A stretch of 64,000 nucleotides of DNA from Prosopocoilus inquinatus (Eukaryota; Arthropoda; Insecta; Coleoptera; Lucanidae), in NCBI GenBank assembly GCA_036172665.1, contig JAYKNF010000023.1, positions 248,001-312,000 on the forward strand, written 5' to 3'. The notes below the pieces were generated by a model that worked only from the letters and a program-made list of their open reading frames with translations, was not told where the DNA came from and searched no databases. Every line of letters begins with the position of its first letter. Position 1 is the first letter of the stretch. Below are positions 42,591 through 55,976 of this stretch, piece after piece. Made by a program: the position numbers and the translations under genes.

Positions 42591-45500
42591 GTATCTAATC
42601 GATCCTTACTCATCTATCATGTTATTTGGCGTTTCGATGGACTCCAGTAACTTAGATGTGAGATACGAAGTTCTCGGACGCAGCTGAAGCTAGAAATAGT
42701 TTTAAACGAAACAACACGCATTAGCGTTGTTCCTGTGATGTATCTAACCGATCCTTACTCATCTATCATGTTATTTGACGTTCGGACGGACTCCAGTAAC
42801 TCTGATGAGAGATACAAAGTTCTCGGACGCAGTAGAAACTGGAAATAATTTTGAACGAAGCAACACGTATTAGCGTTGTTCCTGTGATGTATCTAATCGA
42901 TCCTTACTTATCTACTATGTTATTTGACGTTTCGATGGACTCCAGTAACTCTAAAGTGAGATACGAAATTCTCGGACGCAGCAGCAGCTGGAAATAGTTT
43001 CAAACGAAACAACACATATTAGCGTTGTTCCTGTGATGTATCTAACCGATCCTTACTCATCTATCATGTTATTTGACGTTCGGACGGACTCCAGTAACTC
43101 TGATGAGAGATACAAAGTTCTCGGACGCAGTAGAAACTGGAAATAGTTTTGAACGAAGCAACACGTATTAGCGTTGTTCCTGTGATGTATCTAATCGATC
43201 CTTACTCATATATCATGTTATTTGGCGTTTCGACGGACTCCAGTAGCTCTGATGTGAGATACGACGTTTTCGGACGCAGCAGAAGCTGGAATTAATTTTA
43301 AACGAAACAATACGCATTAGCGTTGTTCCTGTGATGTATCTAATCGATCCTTACTCATCTATCATGTTATTTGGCGTTTCGATGGACTCCAGTAACTTTG
43401 ATGTGAGATACGAAGTTCTCGGACGCAGCTGAAGCTAGAAATAGTTTTAAACGAAACAACACGTAGTAGCGTTGTTCCTGTGATGTATCTAATCGATCCT
43501 TACTCATCTATCATGTTATTTGACGTTTGGATGGACTCCAGTAACTCTGATGAGAGATACAAAGATTTCGGACGCAGCAGAAGCTGGAAATAGTTTTGAA
43601 AGAAACAACACCTATTAGCGTTGTTCCTGTGATGTATCTAAACGATCCTTACTTATCTAACATGTTATTTAACGTTTGGATGGACTCCAGTAACTCTGAT
43701 GAGAAATACAAAGATTTCGGACGCAGCAGAAGCTGGAAATAGTTTTGAATGAAACACCACCTATTAGCGTTGTTCCTGTGATGTATCTAAACGATCCTTA
43801 CTTATCTAACATGTTATTTGACGTTTGGATGGACTCCAGTAAGTCTGATGTGAGATACAAAGTTTTGGGACGCAGCAGGACCTGGAAATAGTTTTAAACG
43901 AAACAACACGTATTAGCGTTGTTCCTGTGCTGTATCTAATCGATCCTTACTTATCTATCATGTTATTTGACGTTTGGATGGACTCCAGTAACCCTGACGT
44001 GAGATACGAAGTTCTCGGACGCACCAGAAGCTGGAAATAGTTTTAAACGAAACAACACGCATTAGCGTTGTTCCTGTGATGTATCTAATCGATCCTTACT
44101 CATCTATCATGTTATTTGGCTTTACGATGGACTCCAGTAACTTAGATGTGAGATACGAAGTTCTCGGACGCAGCTGAAGCTAGAAATAGTTTTAAACGAA
44201 ACAACACGCATTAGCGTTGTTCCTGTGATGTATCTAATCGATCCTTACTTATCTATCATGTTATTTGACGTTTGGATGGACTCCAGTAACCCTGACGTGA
44301 GATACGAAGTTCTCGGACGCAGCAGAAGCTGGAAATAGTTTTAAACGAAGCAACAGGCATTAGCGTTGTTCCTGTGATGTATCTAATCGATCCTTACTCA
44401 TCTATCATGTTATTTGACGTTTCGATGGACTCCAGTAACTCTGTTGTGAGATACGACGTTTCCGGACGCAGCAGAAGCTGGAAATAGTTTTAAACGAAAC
44501 AACACGTATTAGCGTTGTTCCTGTGATGTATCTAATCGATCCTTACTCATCTATCATGTTATTTGACGTTTGGATGGACTCCAGTAACTAGGATGAGAGA
44601 TACAAAGATTTCGGACGCAGCAGAAGCTGGAAATAGTTTTGAACGAAACAACACCTATTAGCGTTGTTCCTGTGATGCATCTAAACGATCCTTACTTATC
44701 TAACATGTTATTTAACGTTTGGATGTACTCCAGTAAGTCTGATGTGAGATACGACGTTTTCGGACGCAGCAGAAGCTGGAAATAGTTTTAAACGAAACAA
44801 CACGTATTATCGTTGTTCCTGTGCCGTATCTAATCGATCCTTACTTATCTATCATGTTATTTGACGTTTGGATGGACTCCAGTAACTCTGATGTGAGATA
44901 CGACGTTTTCGGACGCAGCAGAAGCTGGAAATAGTTTTAAACGAAACAACAAGTATTATCGTTGTTCCTGTGATGTATCTAATCGATCCTTACTCATGTA
45001 TCATGTTATTTGACGTTTGGATGGACTCCAGTAACCCTGACGTGAGATACGAAGTTCTCGGACGCAGCAGAAGCTGGAAATAGTTTTAAACGAAGCAACA
45101 GGCATTAGCGTTGTTCCTGTGATGTATCTAATCGATCCTTACTCATCTATAATGTTATTTGACGTTTCGATGGACTCCAGTAACTCTGTTGTGAGATACG
45201 ACGTTTCCGGACGCAGCAGAAGCTGGAAATAGTTTTAAACGAAACAACACGTATTAGCGTTGTTCCTGTGATGTATCTAATCGATCCTTACTCATCTATC
45301 ATGTTATTTGACGTTTGGATGGACTCCAGTAACTAGGATGAGAGATACAAAGATTTCGGACGCAGCAGAAGCTGGAAATAGTTTTGAACGATACACCACC
45401 TATTAGCGTTGTTCCTGTGATGTATCTAAACGATCCTTACTTATCTAACATGTTATTTGACGTTTGGATGGACACCAGTGAGTCTGATGTGAGATACAAA

Positions 45501-46166
45501 GTTTTGGGACGCAGCAGGAGCTGGAAATAGTTTTAAACGAAACAACACGTATTAGCGTTGTTCCTGTGCTGTATCTATTCGATCCTTACTTATCTATCAT
45601 GTTATTTGACGTTTGGATGAACTCCAGTAACCCTGACGTGAAATACGAAGTTCTCGGACGCAGCAGAAGCTGGAAATAGTTTTAAACGAAACAACACGCA
45701 TTAGCGTTGTTCCTGTGATGTATCTAATCGATCCTTACACATCTATCATGTTATTTGGCGTTACGATGGACTCCAGTAACTTAGATGTGAGATACGAAGT
45801 TCTCGGACGCAGCTGAAGCTAGAAATAGTTTTAAACGAAACAACACGTATTAGCGTTGTTCCTGTGATGTATCTAATCGATCCTTACTCATCTATCATGT
45901 TATTTGACGTTTGGATGGACTCCAGTAACTCTGATGTGAGATACAAAGTTTTTGGACGCAGCAGAAGCTGGAAATAGTTTTGAACGAAACAACACGCATT
46001 AGCGTTGTTCCTGTGATGTATCTAATCGATCCTTACTCATCTATCATGTTATTTGACGCTTGGATGGACTCCAGTAACTCTGATGTGAGATACAAAGATT
46101 TCGGTCGCAGCAGAAGCTGGAAATAGTTTTGAACGAAACAACACGTATTAGCGTTGTTCCTGTGCT
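42591..46166. repeat. 24-mer higher-order repeat, copy 2 (recombinant)
   Basis: Same 24 monomers in the same order. At the sites where copies 1 and 3 differ, its left part carries the copy 3 state (GCAGGACCTGG near 43,876) and its right part the copy 1 states (AACAAGTATT near 44,947; GACGCTTGG near 46,055). This places a crossover between about 43,876 and 44,947. Confidence 0.92.
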
Positions 46167-49100
46167 GTATCTAATCGATCCTTACTCATCTATCATGTTA
46201 TTTGGCGTTTCGATGGACTCCAGTAACTTAGATGTGAGATACGAAGTTCTCGGACGCAGCTGAAGCTAGAAATAGTTTTAAACGAAACAACACGCATTAG
46301 CGTTGTTCCTGTGATGTATCTAACCGATCCTTACTCATCTATCATGTTATTTGACGTTCGGACGGACTCCAGTAACTCTGATGAGAGATACAAAGTTCTC
46401 GGACGCAGTAGAAACTGGAAATAATTTTGAACGAAGCAACACGTATTAGCGTTGTTCCTGTGATGTATCTAATCGATCCTTACTTATCTACTATGTTATT
46501 TGACGTTTCGATGGACTCCAGTAACTCTAAAGTGAGATACGAAATTCTCGGACGCAGCAGCAGCTGGAAATAGTTTCAAACGAAACAACACATATTAGCG
46601 TTGTTCCTGTGATGTATCTAACCGATCCTTACTCATCTATCATGTTATTTGACGTTCGGACGGACTCCAGTAACTCTGATGAGAGATACAAAGTTCTCGG
46701 ACGCAGTAGAAACTGGAAATAGTTTTGAACGAAGCAACACGTATTAGCGTTGTTCCTGTGATGTATCTAATCGATCCTTACTCATATATCATGTTATTTG
46801 GCGTTTCGACGGACTCCAGTAGCTCTGATGTGAGATACGACGTTTTCGGACGCAGCAGAAGCTGGAATTAATTTTAAACGAAACAATACGCATTAGCGTT
46901 GTTCCTGTGATGTATCTAATCGATCCTTACTCATCTATCATGTTATTTGGCGTTTCGATGGACTCCAGTAACTTTGATGTGAGATACGAAGTTCTCGGAC
47001 GCAGCTGAAGCTAGAAATAGTTTTAAACGAAACAACACGTAGTAGCGTTGTTCCTGTGATGTATCTAATCGATCCTTACTCATCTATCATGTTATTTGAC
47101 GTTTGGATGGACTCCAGTAACTCTGATGAGAGATACAAAGATTTCGGACGCAGCAGAAGCTGGAAATAGTTTTGAAAGAAACAACACCTATTAGCGTTGT
47201 TCCTGTGATGTATCTAAACGATCCTTACTTATCTAACATGTTATTTAACGTTTGGATGGACTCCAGTAACTCTGATGAGAAATACAAAGATTTCGGACGC
47301 AGCAGAAGCTGGAAATAGTTTTGAATGAAACACCACCTATTAGCGTTGTTCCTGTGATGTATCTAAACGATCCTTACTTATCTAACATGTTATTTGACGT
47401 TTGGATGGACTCCAGTAAGTCTGATGTGAGATACAAAGTTTTGGGACGCAGCAGGACCTGGAAATAGTTTTAAACGAAACAACACGTATTAGCGTTGTTC
47501 CTGTGCTGTATCTAATCGATCCTTACTTATCTATCATGTTATTTGACGTTTGGATGGACTCCAGTAACCCTGACGTGAGATACGAAGTTCTCGGACGCAC
47601 CAGAAGCTGGAAATAGTTTTAAACGAAACAACACGCATTAGCGTTGTTCCTGTGATGTATCTAATCGATCCTTACTCATCTATCATGTTATTTGGCTTTA
47701 CGATGGACTCCAGTAACTTAGATGTGAGATACGAAGTTCTCGGACGCAGCTGAAGCTAGAAATAGTTTTAAACGAAACAACACGCATTAGCGTTGTTCCT
47801 GTGATGTATCTAATCGATCCTTACTTATCTATCATGTTATTTGACGTTTGGATGGACTCCAGTAACCCTGACGTGAGATACGAAGTTCTCGGACGCAGCA
47901 GAAGCTGGAAATAGTTTTAAACGAAGCAACAGGCATTAGCGTTGTTCCTGTGATGTATCTAATCGATCCTTACTCATCTATCATGTTATTTGACGTTTCG
48001 ATGGACTCCAGTAACTCTGTTGTGAGATACGACGTTTCCGGACGCAGCAGAAGCTGGAAATAGTTTTAAACGAAACAACACGTATTAGCGTTGTTCCTGT
48101 GATGTATCTAATCGATCCTTACTCATCTATCATGTTATTTGACGTTTGGATGGACTCCAGTAACTAGGATGAGAGATACAAAGATTTCGGACGCAGCAGA
48201 AGCTGGAAATAGTTTTGAACGAAACAACACCTATTAGCGTTGTTCCTGTGATGCATCTAAACGATCCTTACTTATCTAACATGTTATTTAACGTTTGGAT
48301 GTACTCCAGTAAGTCTGATGTGAGATACGACGTTTTCGGACGCAGCAGAAGCTGGAAATAGTTTTAAACGAAACAACACGTATTATCGTTGTTCCTGTGC
48401 CGTATCTAATCGATCCTTACTTATCTATCATGTTATTTGACGTTTGGATGGACTCCAGTAACTCTGATGTGAGATACGACGTTTTCGGACGCAGCAGAAG
48501 CTGGAAATAGTTTTAAACGAAACAACACGTATTATCGTTGTTCCTGTGATGTATCTAATCGATCCTTACTCATGTATCATGTTATTTGACGTTTGGATGG
48601 ACTCCAGTAACCCTGACGTGAGATACGAAGTTCTCGGACGCAGCAGAAGCTGGAAATAGTTTTAAACGAAGCAACAGGCATTAGCGTTGTTCCTGTGATG
48701 TATCTAATCGATCCTTACTCATCTATAATGTTATTTGACGTTTCGATGGACTCCAGTAACTCTGTTGTGAGATACGACGTTTCCGGACGCAGCAGAAGCT
48801 GGAAATAGTTTTAAACGAAACAACACTTATTAGCGTTGTTCCTGTGATGTATCTAATCGATCCTTACTCATCTATCATGTTATTTGACGTTTGGATGGAC
48901 TCCAGTAACTAGGATGAGAGATACAAAGATTTCGGACGCAGCAGAAGCTGGAAATAGTTTTGAACGATACACCACCTATTAGCGTTGTTCCTGTGATGTA
49001 TCTAAACGATCCTTACTTATCTAACATGTTATTTGACGTTTGGATGGACACCAGTGAGTCTGATGTGAGATACAAAGTTTTGGGACGCAGCAGGAGCTGG

Positions 49101-49742
49101 AAATAGTGTTAAACGAAACAACACGTATTAGCGTTGTTCCTGTGCTGTATCTATTCGATCCTTACTTATCTATCATGTTATTTGACGTTTGGATGAACTC
49201 CAGTAACCCTGACGTGAAATACGAAGTTCTCGGACGCAGCAGAAGCTGGAAATAGTTTTAAACGAAACAACACGCATTAGCGTTGTTCCTGTGATGTATC
49301 TAATCGATCCTTACACATCTATCATGTTATTTGGCGTTACGATGGACTCCAGTAACTTAGATGTGAGATACGAAGTTCTCGGACGCAGCTGAAGCTAGAA
49401 ATAGTTTTAAACGAAACAACACGTATTAGCGTTGTTCCTGTGATGTATCTAATCGATCCTTACTCATCTATCATGTTATTTGACGTTTGGATGGACTCCA
49501 GTAACTCTGATGTGAGATACAAAGTTTTTGGACGCAGCAGAAGCTGGAAATAGTTTTGAACGAAACAACACGCATTAGCGTTGTTCCTGTGATGTATCTA
49601 ATCGATCCTTACTCATCTATCATGTTATTTGACGTTTGGATGGACTCCAGTAACTCTGATGTGAGATACAAAGATTTCGGTCGCAGCAGAAGCTGGAAAT
49701 AGTTTTGAACGAAACAACACGTATTAGCGTTGTTCCTGTGCT
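46167..49742. repeat. 24-mer higher-order repeat, copy 3
   Basis: Same 24 monomers in the same order. It has GCAGGACCTGG near 47,452, the ancestral-looking AACACGTATT near 48,523 and GACGTTTGG near 49,631. Private changes are AACACTTATT near 48,825 and AAATAGTGTTAAACG near 49,103. The match to copies 1 and 2 stops within the monomer after 49,742, where GACGTTTCG with AACTCTGATG replaces GGCGTTTCG with AACTTAGATG. Confidence 0.92.
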
Positions 49743-51035
49743 GTATCTAATCGATCCTTACTCATCTATCATGTTATTTGACGTTTCGATGGACTCCAGT
49801 AACTCTGATGTGAGATACAAAGTTTTTGGACGCAGCAGAAGCTGGAAATAGTTTTAAACTAAACAACACGCATTAGCGTTGTTCCTGTGATGTATCTAAT
49901 CGATCCTTACTCATCTATCATGTTATTTGGCGTTTCGATGGACTCCAGTAACTTAGATGTGAGATACGATGTTCTCGGACGCAGCTGAAGCTAGAAATAG
50001 TTTTAAACGAAACAACACGTATTAGCGTTGTTCCTGTGATGTATCTAATCGATCCTTACTCATCTATCATGTTATTTGACGTTTGGATGGACTCCAGTAA
50101 CCCTGACGTGAGATACGAAGTTCTCGGACGCAGCAGAAGCTGGAAATAGTTTTAAACGAAACAACTCGTATTAGCGTTGTTCCTGTGATGTATCTAATCG
50201 ATCCTTACTCATCTATCATGTTATTTGACGTTTGGATGGACTCCAGTAACTCTGATGTGAGATACAAAGATTTCGGTCGCAGCAGAAGCTGGAAATAGTT
50301 TTGAACGAAACAACACGTATTAGCGTTGTTCCTGTGCTGTATCTAATCGATCCTTACTCATCTATCATGTTATTTGACGTTTCGATGGACTCCAGTAACT
50401 CTGATGTGAGATACAAAGTTTTTGGACGCAGCAGAAGCTGGAAATAGTTTTAAACTAAACAACACGCATTAGCGTTGTTCCTGTGATGTATCTAATCGAT
50501 CCTTACTCATCTATCATGTTATTTGGTGTTTCGATGGACTCCAGTAACTTAGATGTGAGATACGAAGTTCTCGGACGCAGCTGAAGCTAGAAATAGTTTT
50601 AAACGAAACAACACGCATTAGCGTTGTTCCTGTGTAGTATCTAATCGATCCTTACTCATCTATCATGTTATTTGACGTTTCGATGGACTCCAGTATCTCT
50701 GATGTGAGATACAAAGTTTTTGGACGCAGCAGAAGCTGGAAATAGTTTTAAACGAAACAACACGTATTAGCGTTGTTCCTGTGATGTATCTAATCGATCC
50801 TTACTCATCTATCATGTTATTTGACGTTTCGATGGACTCCAGTAACTCTAATGTGAGAAACGAAATTTTCGGACGCAGCAGAAGCTGGAAATAGTTTTAA
50901 ACGAAACAACACGCATTAGCGTTGTTCCTGTGATGTATCTAATCGATCCTTACTCATCTATCATGTTATTTGGCGTTTCGATGGACTCCAGTAACTTAGA
51001 TGTGAGATACGAAGTTCTCGGACGCAGCTGAAGCT

Positions 51036-52185
51036 AGAAATAGTTTTAAACGAAACAACACGCATTAGCGTTGTTCCTGTGATGTATCTAACCGATCCTT
51101 ACTCATCTATCATGTTATTTGACGTTCGGACGGACTCCAGTAACTCTGATGAGAGATACAAAGTTCTCGGACGCAGTAGAAACTGGAAATAGTTTTGAAC
51201 GAAGCAACACGTATTAGCGTTGTTCCTGTGATGTATCTAATCGATCCTTACTTATCTACTATGTTATTTGACGTTTCGATGGACTCCAGTAACTCTAAAG
51301 TGAGATACGAAATTCTCGGACGCAGCAGCAGCTAGAAATAGTTTCAAACGAAACACCACCTATTAGCGTTGTTCCTGTGATGTATCTAAACGATCCTTAC
51401 TTATCTAACATGTTATTTGACGTTTGGATGGACTCCAGTAAGTCTGATGTGAGATACAAAGTTTTGGGACGCAGCAGGAGCTGGAAATAGTTTTAAACGA
51501 AACAACACGTATTAGCGTTGTTCCTGTGCTGTATCTAATCGATCCTTACTTATCTATCATGTTATTTGACGTTTGGATGGACTCCAGTAACCCTGACGTG
51601 AGATACGAAGTTCTCGGACGCACCAGAAGCTGGAAATAGTTTTAAACGAAACAACACGCATTAGCGTTGTTCCTGTGATGTATCTAACCGATCCTTACTC
51701 ATCTATCATGTTATTTGACGTTCGGACGGACTCCAGTAACTCTGATGAGAGATACAAAGTTCTCGGACGCAGTAGAAACTGGAAATAGTTTTGAACGAAG
51801 CAACACGTATTAGCGTTGTTCCTGTGATGTATCTAATCGATCCTTACTTATCTACTATGTTATTTGACGTTTCGATGGACTCCAGTAACTCTAAAGTGAG
51901 ATACGAAATTCTCGGACGCAGCAGCAGCTAGAAATAGTTTCAAACGAAACACCACCTATTAGCGTTGTTCCTGTGATGTATCTAAACGATCCTTACTTAT
52001 CTAACATGTTATTTGACGTTTGGATGGACTCCAGTAAGTCTGATGTGAGATACAAAGTTTTGGGACGCAGCAGGAGCTGGAAATAGTTTTAAACGAAACA
52101 ACACGTATTAGCGTTGTTCCTGTGCTGTATCTAATCGATCCTTACTTATCTATCATGTTATTTGACGTTTGGATGGACTCCAGTA
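51036..52185. repeat. Recent tandem 4-mer duplication
   Basis: Four monomers stand twice, at about 51,036-51,631 and 51,632-52,185. The chimeric GCAGCTAGAAATAGTTTC monomer is at 51,331 and 51,927, 596 bp apart (4 x 149). I saw no difference between the copies by eye. The chimeric monomer joins a CAGCAGCAGC type to a CACCACCTATTAGCG type, so it marks an earlier recombination junction that was then duplicated. Confidence 0.85.
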
Positions 52186-52249
52186 TCTCTGATGTGAGAT
52201 ACGACGTTTTCGGACGCAGCAGAAGCTGGAAATAGTTTTAAACGAAACA

Positions 52250-52270
52250 ACACGTATTATCGTTCCTGTG
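52250..52270. other. Three-base deletion monomer
   Basis: TATTATCGTTCCTG lacks one GTT of the usual TATCGTTGTTCCTG, a one-unit loss from a GTT pair in the right arm of the inverted repeat. It occurs once in the window. Confidence 0.85.
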
Positions 52271-54183
52271 ATGTATCTAATCGATCCTTACTCATGTATC
52301 ATGTTATTTGACGTTTGGGTGGACTCCAGTAACTCTGATGAGAGATACAAAGATTTCGGACGCAGCAGAAGCTGGAAATAGTTTTGAACGATACACCACC
52401 TATTAGCGTTGTTCCTGTGATGTATCTAAACGATCCTTACTTATCTAACATGTTATTTGACGTTTGGATGGACACCAGTGAGTCTGATGTGAGATACAAA
52501 GTTTTGGGACGCAGCAGGAGCTGGAAATAGTTTTAAACGAAACAACACGTATTAGCGTTGTTCCTGTGCTGTATCTAATCGATCCTTACTTATCTATCAT
52601 GTTATTTGACGTTTGGATGGACTCCAGTAACCCTGACGTGAGATACGAAGTTCTCGGACGCAGCAGAAGCTGGAAATAGTTTTAAACGAAACAACACGCA
52701 TTAGCGTTGTTCCTGTGATGTATCTAATCGATCCTTACTCATCTATCATGTTATTTGGCGTTACGATGGACTCCAGTAACTTAGATGTGAGATACGAAGT
52801 TCTCGGACGCAGCTGAAGCTAGAAATAGTTTTAAACGAAACAACACGTATTAGCGTTGTTCCTGTGATGTATCTAATCGATCCTTACTCATCTATCATGT
52901 TATTTGTCGTTTGGATGGACTCCAGTAACTCTGATGTGAGATACAAAGTTTTTGGACGCAGCAGAAGCTGGAAATAGTTTTGAACGAAACAACACGTATT
53001 AGCGTTGTTCCTGTGATGTATCTAATCGATCCTTACTTAGCTACTATGTTATTTGACGTTTCGATGGACTCCAGTAACTCTAATGTGAGATACGAAATTT
53101 TCGGACGCAGCAGCAGCTGGAAATAGTTTGAAACGAGACAACACATATTAGCGTTGTTCCTGTGATGTATCTAATCGATCCTTACTCATCTATCATGTTA
53201 TTTGACGTTTGGATGGACTCCAGTAAGTCTGATGTGAGATACAAAGTTTTTGGACGCAGCAGGAGCTGGAAATAGTTTTAAACGAAACAACACGTATTAG
53301 CGTTGTTCCTGTGCTGTATCTAATCGATAATTACTTATCTATTATGTTATTTGACGTTTCGATGGACTCCAGTAACTCTGATGTGAGATACGACGTTTTC
53401 GGACGCAGCAGAAGCTGGAAATAGTTTTAAACGAAGCAACACGTATTGGCGTTGTTCCTGTGATATATCTAATCGATCCTTACTCATCTATCATGTTATT
53501 TGACGTTTGGATGGACTCCAGTAACTCTGATGTGAGATACAAAGTTTTTGGACGCAGCAGAAGCTGGAAATAGTTTTGAACGAAACAACACCTATTAGCG
53601 TTGTTCCTGTGATGTATCTAATCGATCCTTACTCATCTATCATGTTATTTGACGTTTGGATGGACTCCAGTAACTCTGATGTGAGATACGACGTTTTCGG
53701 ACGCAGCAGAAGCTGGAAATAGTTTTAAACGAAACAACACGTATTATCGTTGTTCCTGTGATGTATCTAATCGATCCTTACTCATGTATCATGTTATTTG
53801 ACGTTTGGGTGGACTCCAGTAACTCTGATGTGAGATACGACGTTTTCGGACGCAGCAGAAGCTGGAAATAGTTTTAAACGAAACAACACGTATTAGCGTT
53901 GTTCCTGTGATGTATCTAATCGATCCTTACTCATCTATCATGTTATTTGACGTTTGGATGGACTCCAGTAACTCTGATGTGAGATACAAAGTTTTTGGAC
54001 GCAGCAGAAGCTGGAAATAGTTTTGAACGAAACAACACTTATTAGCGTTGTTCCTGTGATGTATCTAATCGATCCTTACTTAGCTACTATGTTATTTGAC
54101 GTTTCGATGGACTCCAGTAACTCTGATGTGAGATACAAAGTTTTTGGACGCAGCAGAAGCTGGAAATAGTTTTAAACGAAACA

Positions 54184-54197
54184 ACACGCATTCCTGT
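54184..54197. other. Nine-base deletion monomer 1
   Basis: ACGCATT runs straight into CCTGTG. The usual AGCGTTGTT (monomer 122-130) is missing, so this monomer is 140 bp. TT stands at both edges of the lost segment, giving a two-base microhomology. The surrounding monomer type (GACGTTTCG, CAAAGTTTTTGGACGC) differs from that of the other four nine-base-loss monomers. Confidence 0.9.
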
Positions 54198-55962
54198 GAT
54201 GTATCTAATCGATCCTTACTCATCTATCATGTTATGTGACGTTTCGATGGACTCCAGTAACTCTAATGTGAGATACGAAATTTTCGGACGCAGCAGCAGC
54301 TGGAAATAGTTTGAAACGAAACAACACATATTAGCGTTGTTCCTGTGATGTATCTAATCGATCCTTACTCATCTATCATGTTATTTGACGTTTGGACGGA
54401 CTCCAGTAACTCTGATGAGAGATACAAAGTTCTCGGACGTAGTAGAAGCTGGAAATAGTTTTGAACGAAACAACACGTATTAGCGTTGTTCCTGTGATGT
54501 ATCTAATCGATCCTTACTTAGCTACTATGTTATTTGACGTTTCGATGGACTCCAGTAACTCTAATGTGAGATACGAAATTTTCGGACGCAGCAGCAGCTG
54601 GAAATAGTTTTAAACGAAACATCACATATTAGCGTTGTTCCTGTGATGTATCTAATCGATCCTTACTCATCTATCATGTTATTTGACGTTCGGACGGACT
54701 CCAGTAACTCTGATGAGAGATACAAAGTTCTCGGACGTAGTAGAAGCTGGAAATAGTTTTAAACGAAACATCACATATTAGCGTTGTTCCTGTGATGTAT
54801 CTAAGCGATCCTTACTTATCTAACATGTTATTTGACGTTTGGATAGACTCCAGTAAGTCTGATGTGAGATACAAAGTTTTTGGACGCAGCAGGAGCTGGA
54901 AATAGTTTTAAACGAAACAACACGTATTAGCGTTGTTCCTGTGCCGTATCTAATCGATCCTTACTTATCTATCATGTTATTTGACGTTTGGATGGACTCC
55001 AGTAACTCTGATGTGAGATACGACGTTTTCGGACGCAGCAGAAGCTGGAAATAGTTTTAAACTAAACAACACGCATTAGCGTTGTTCCTGTGATGTATCT
55101 AATCGATCCTTACTCATCTATCATGTTATTTGGCGTTTCGATGGACTCCAGTAACTTAGATGTGAGATACGAAGTTCTCGGACGCAGCTGAAGCTAGAAA
55201 TAGTTTTAAACGAAACAACACGCATTAGCGTTGTTCCTGTGATGTATCTAATCAAAACTTACTTATCTATCATGTTATTTGACGTTTGGATGGACTCCAG
55301 TAACCCTGACGTGAGATACGAAGTTCTCGGACGCAGCAGAAGCTGGAAATAGTTTTAAACGAAACAACACGTATTAGCGTTGTTTCTGTGATGTATCTAA
55401 TCGATCCTTACTCATCTATCATGTTATTTGACGTTTGGATGGACTCCAGTAACTCTGATGTGAGATACAAAGTTCTCGGACGCAGTAGAAACTGGAAATA
55501 GTTTTGAACGAAGCAACACGTATTAGCGTTGTTCCTGTGCTGTATCTAATCGATAATTACTTATCTATCATGTTATTTGACGTTTCGATGGACTCCAGTA
55601 ACCATGATGTGAGATACGAAGTTCTCGGACGCAGCAGAAGCTGGAAATAGTTTTAAACGAAGCAACAGGCATTAGCGTTGTTCCTGTGATGTATCTAATC
55701 GATCCTTACTCATCTATCATGTTATTTGGCGTTACGATGGACTCCAGTAACTTAGATGTGAGATACGAAGTTCTCGGACGCAGCTGAAGCTAGAAATAGT
55801 TTTAAACGAAACAACACGTATTAGCGTTGTTCCTGTGATGTATCTAATCGATCCTTACTTATCTAACATGTAATTTAAAGTTTGGATGGACTCCAGTAAG
55901 ACTGATGTGAGATACAAAGTTTTTGGAAGCAGCAGGAGCTGGAAATAGTTTTAAACGAAACA

Positions 55963-55976
55963 ACACGCATTCCTGT
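55963..55976. other. Nine-base deletion monomer 2
   Basis: The same loss of AGCGTTGTT, here in a GGAAGCAGCAGGAGCTGG monomer inside the nested 12-mer of 40-mer copy 1. Confidence 0.9.

Larger units (their letters stand above)
49743..54589. repeat. Right flank of the 24-mers and transition to the 40-mer
   Basis: The first part, to about 50,900, repeats 36,480-37,640 at a shift of 13,261 bp (89 monomers). It includes the same four-monomer duplication of the TTCGGTCGC monomer (49,676 and 50,272) and the CAGTATCTCTG monomer (50,691). A tandem 4-mer duplication follows, then monomers without clear order, including a three-base loss at about 52,263 and the first nine-base loss at 54,192. CGATAATTACTT, a variant of the junction between monomers, appears near 53,325. 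I saw nothing but satellite. Confidence 0.75.
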
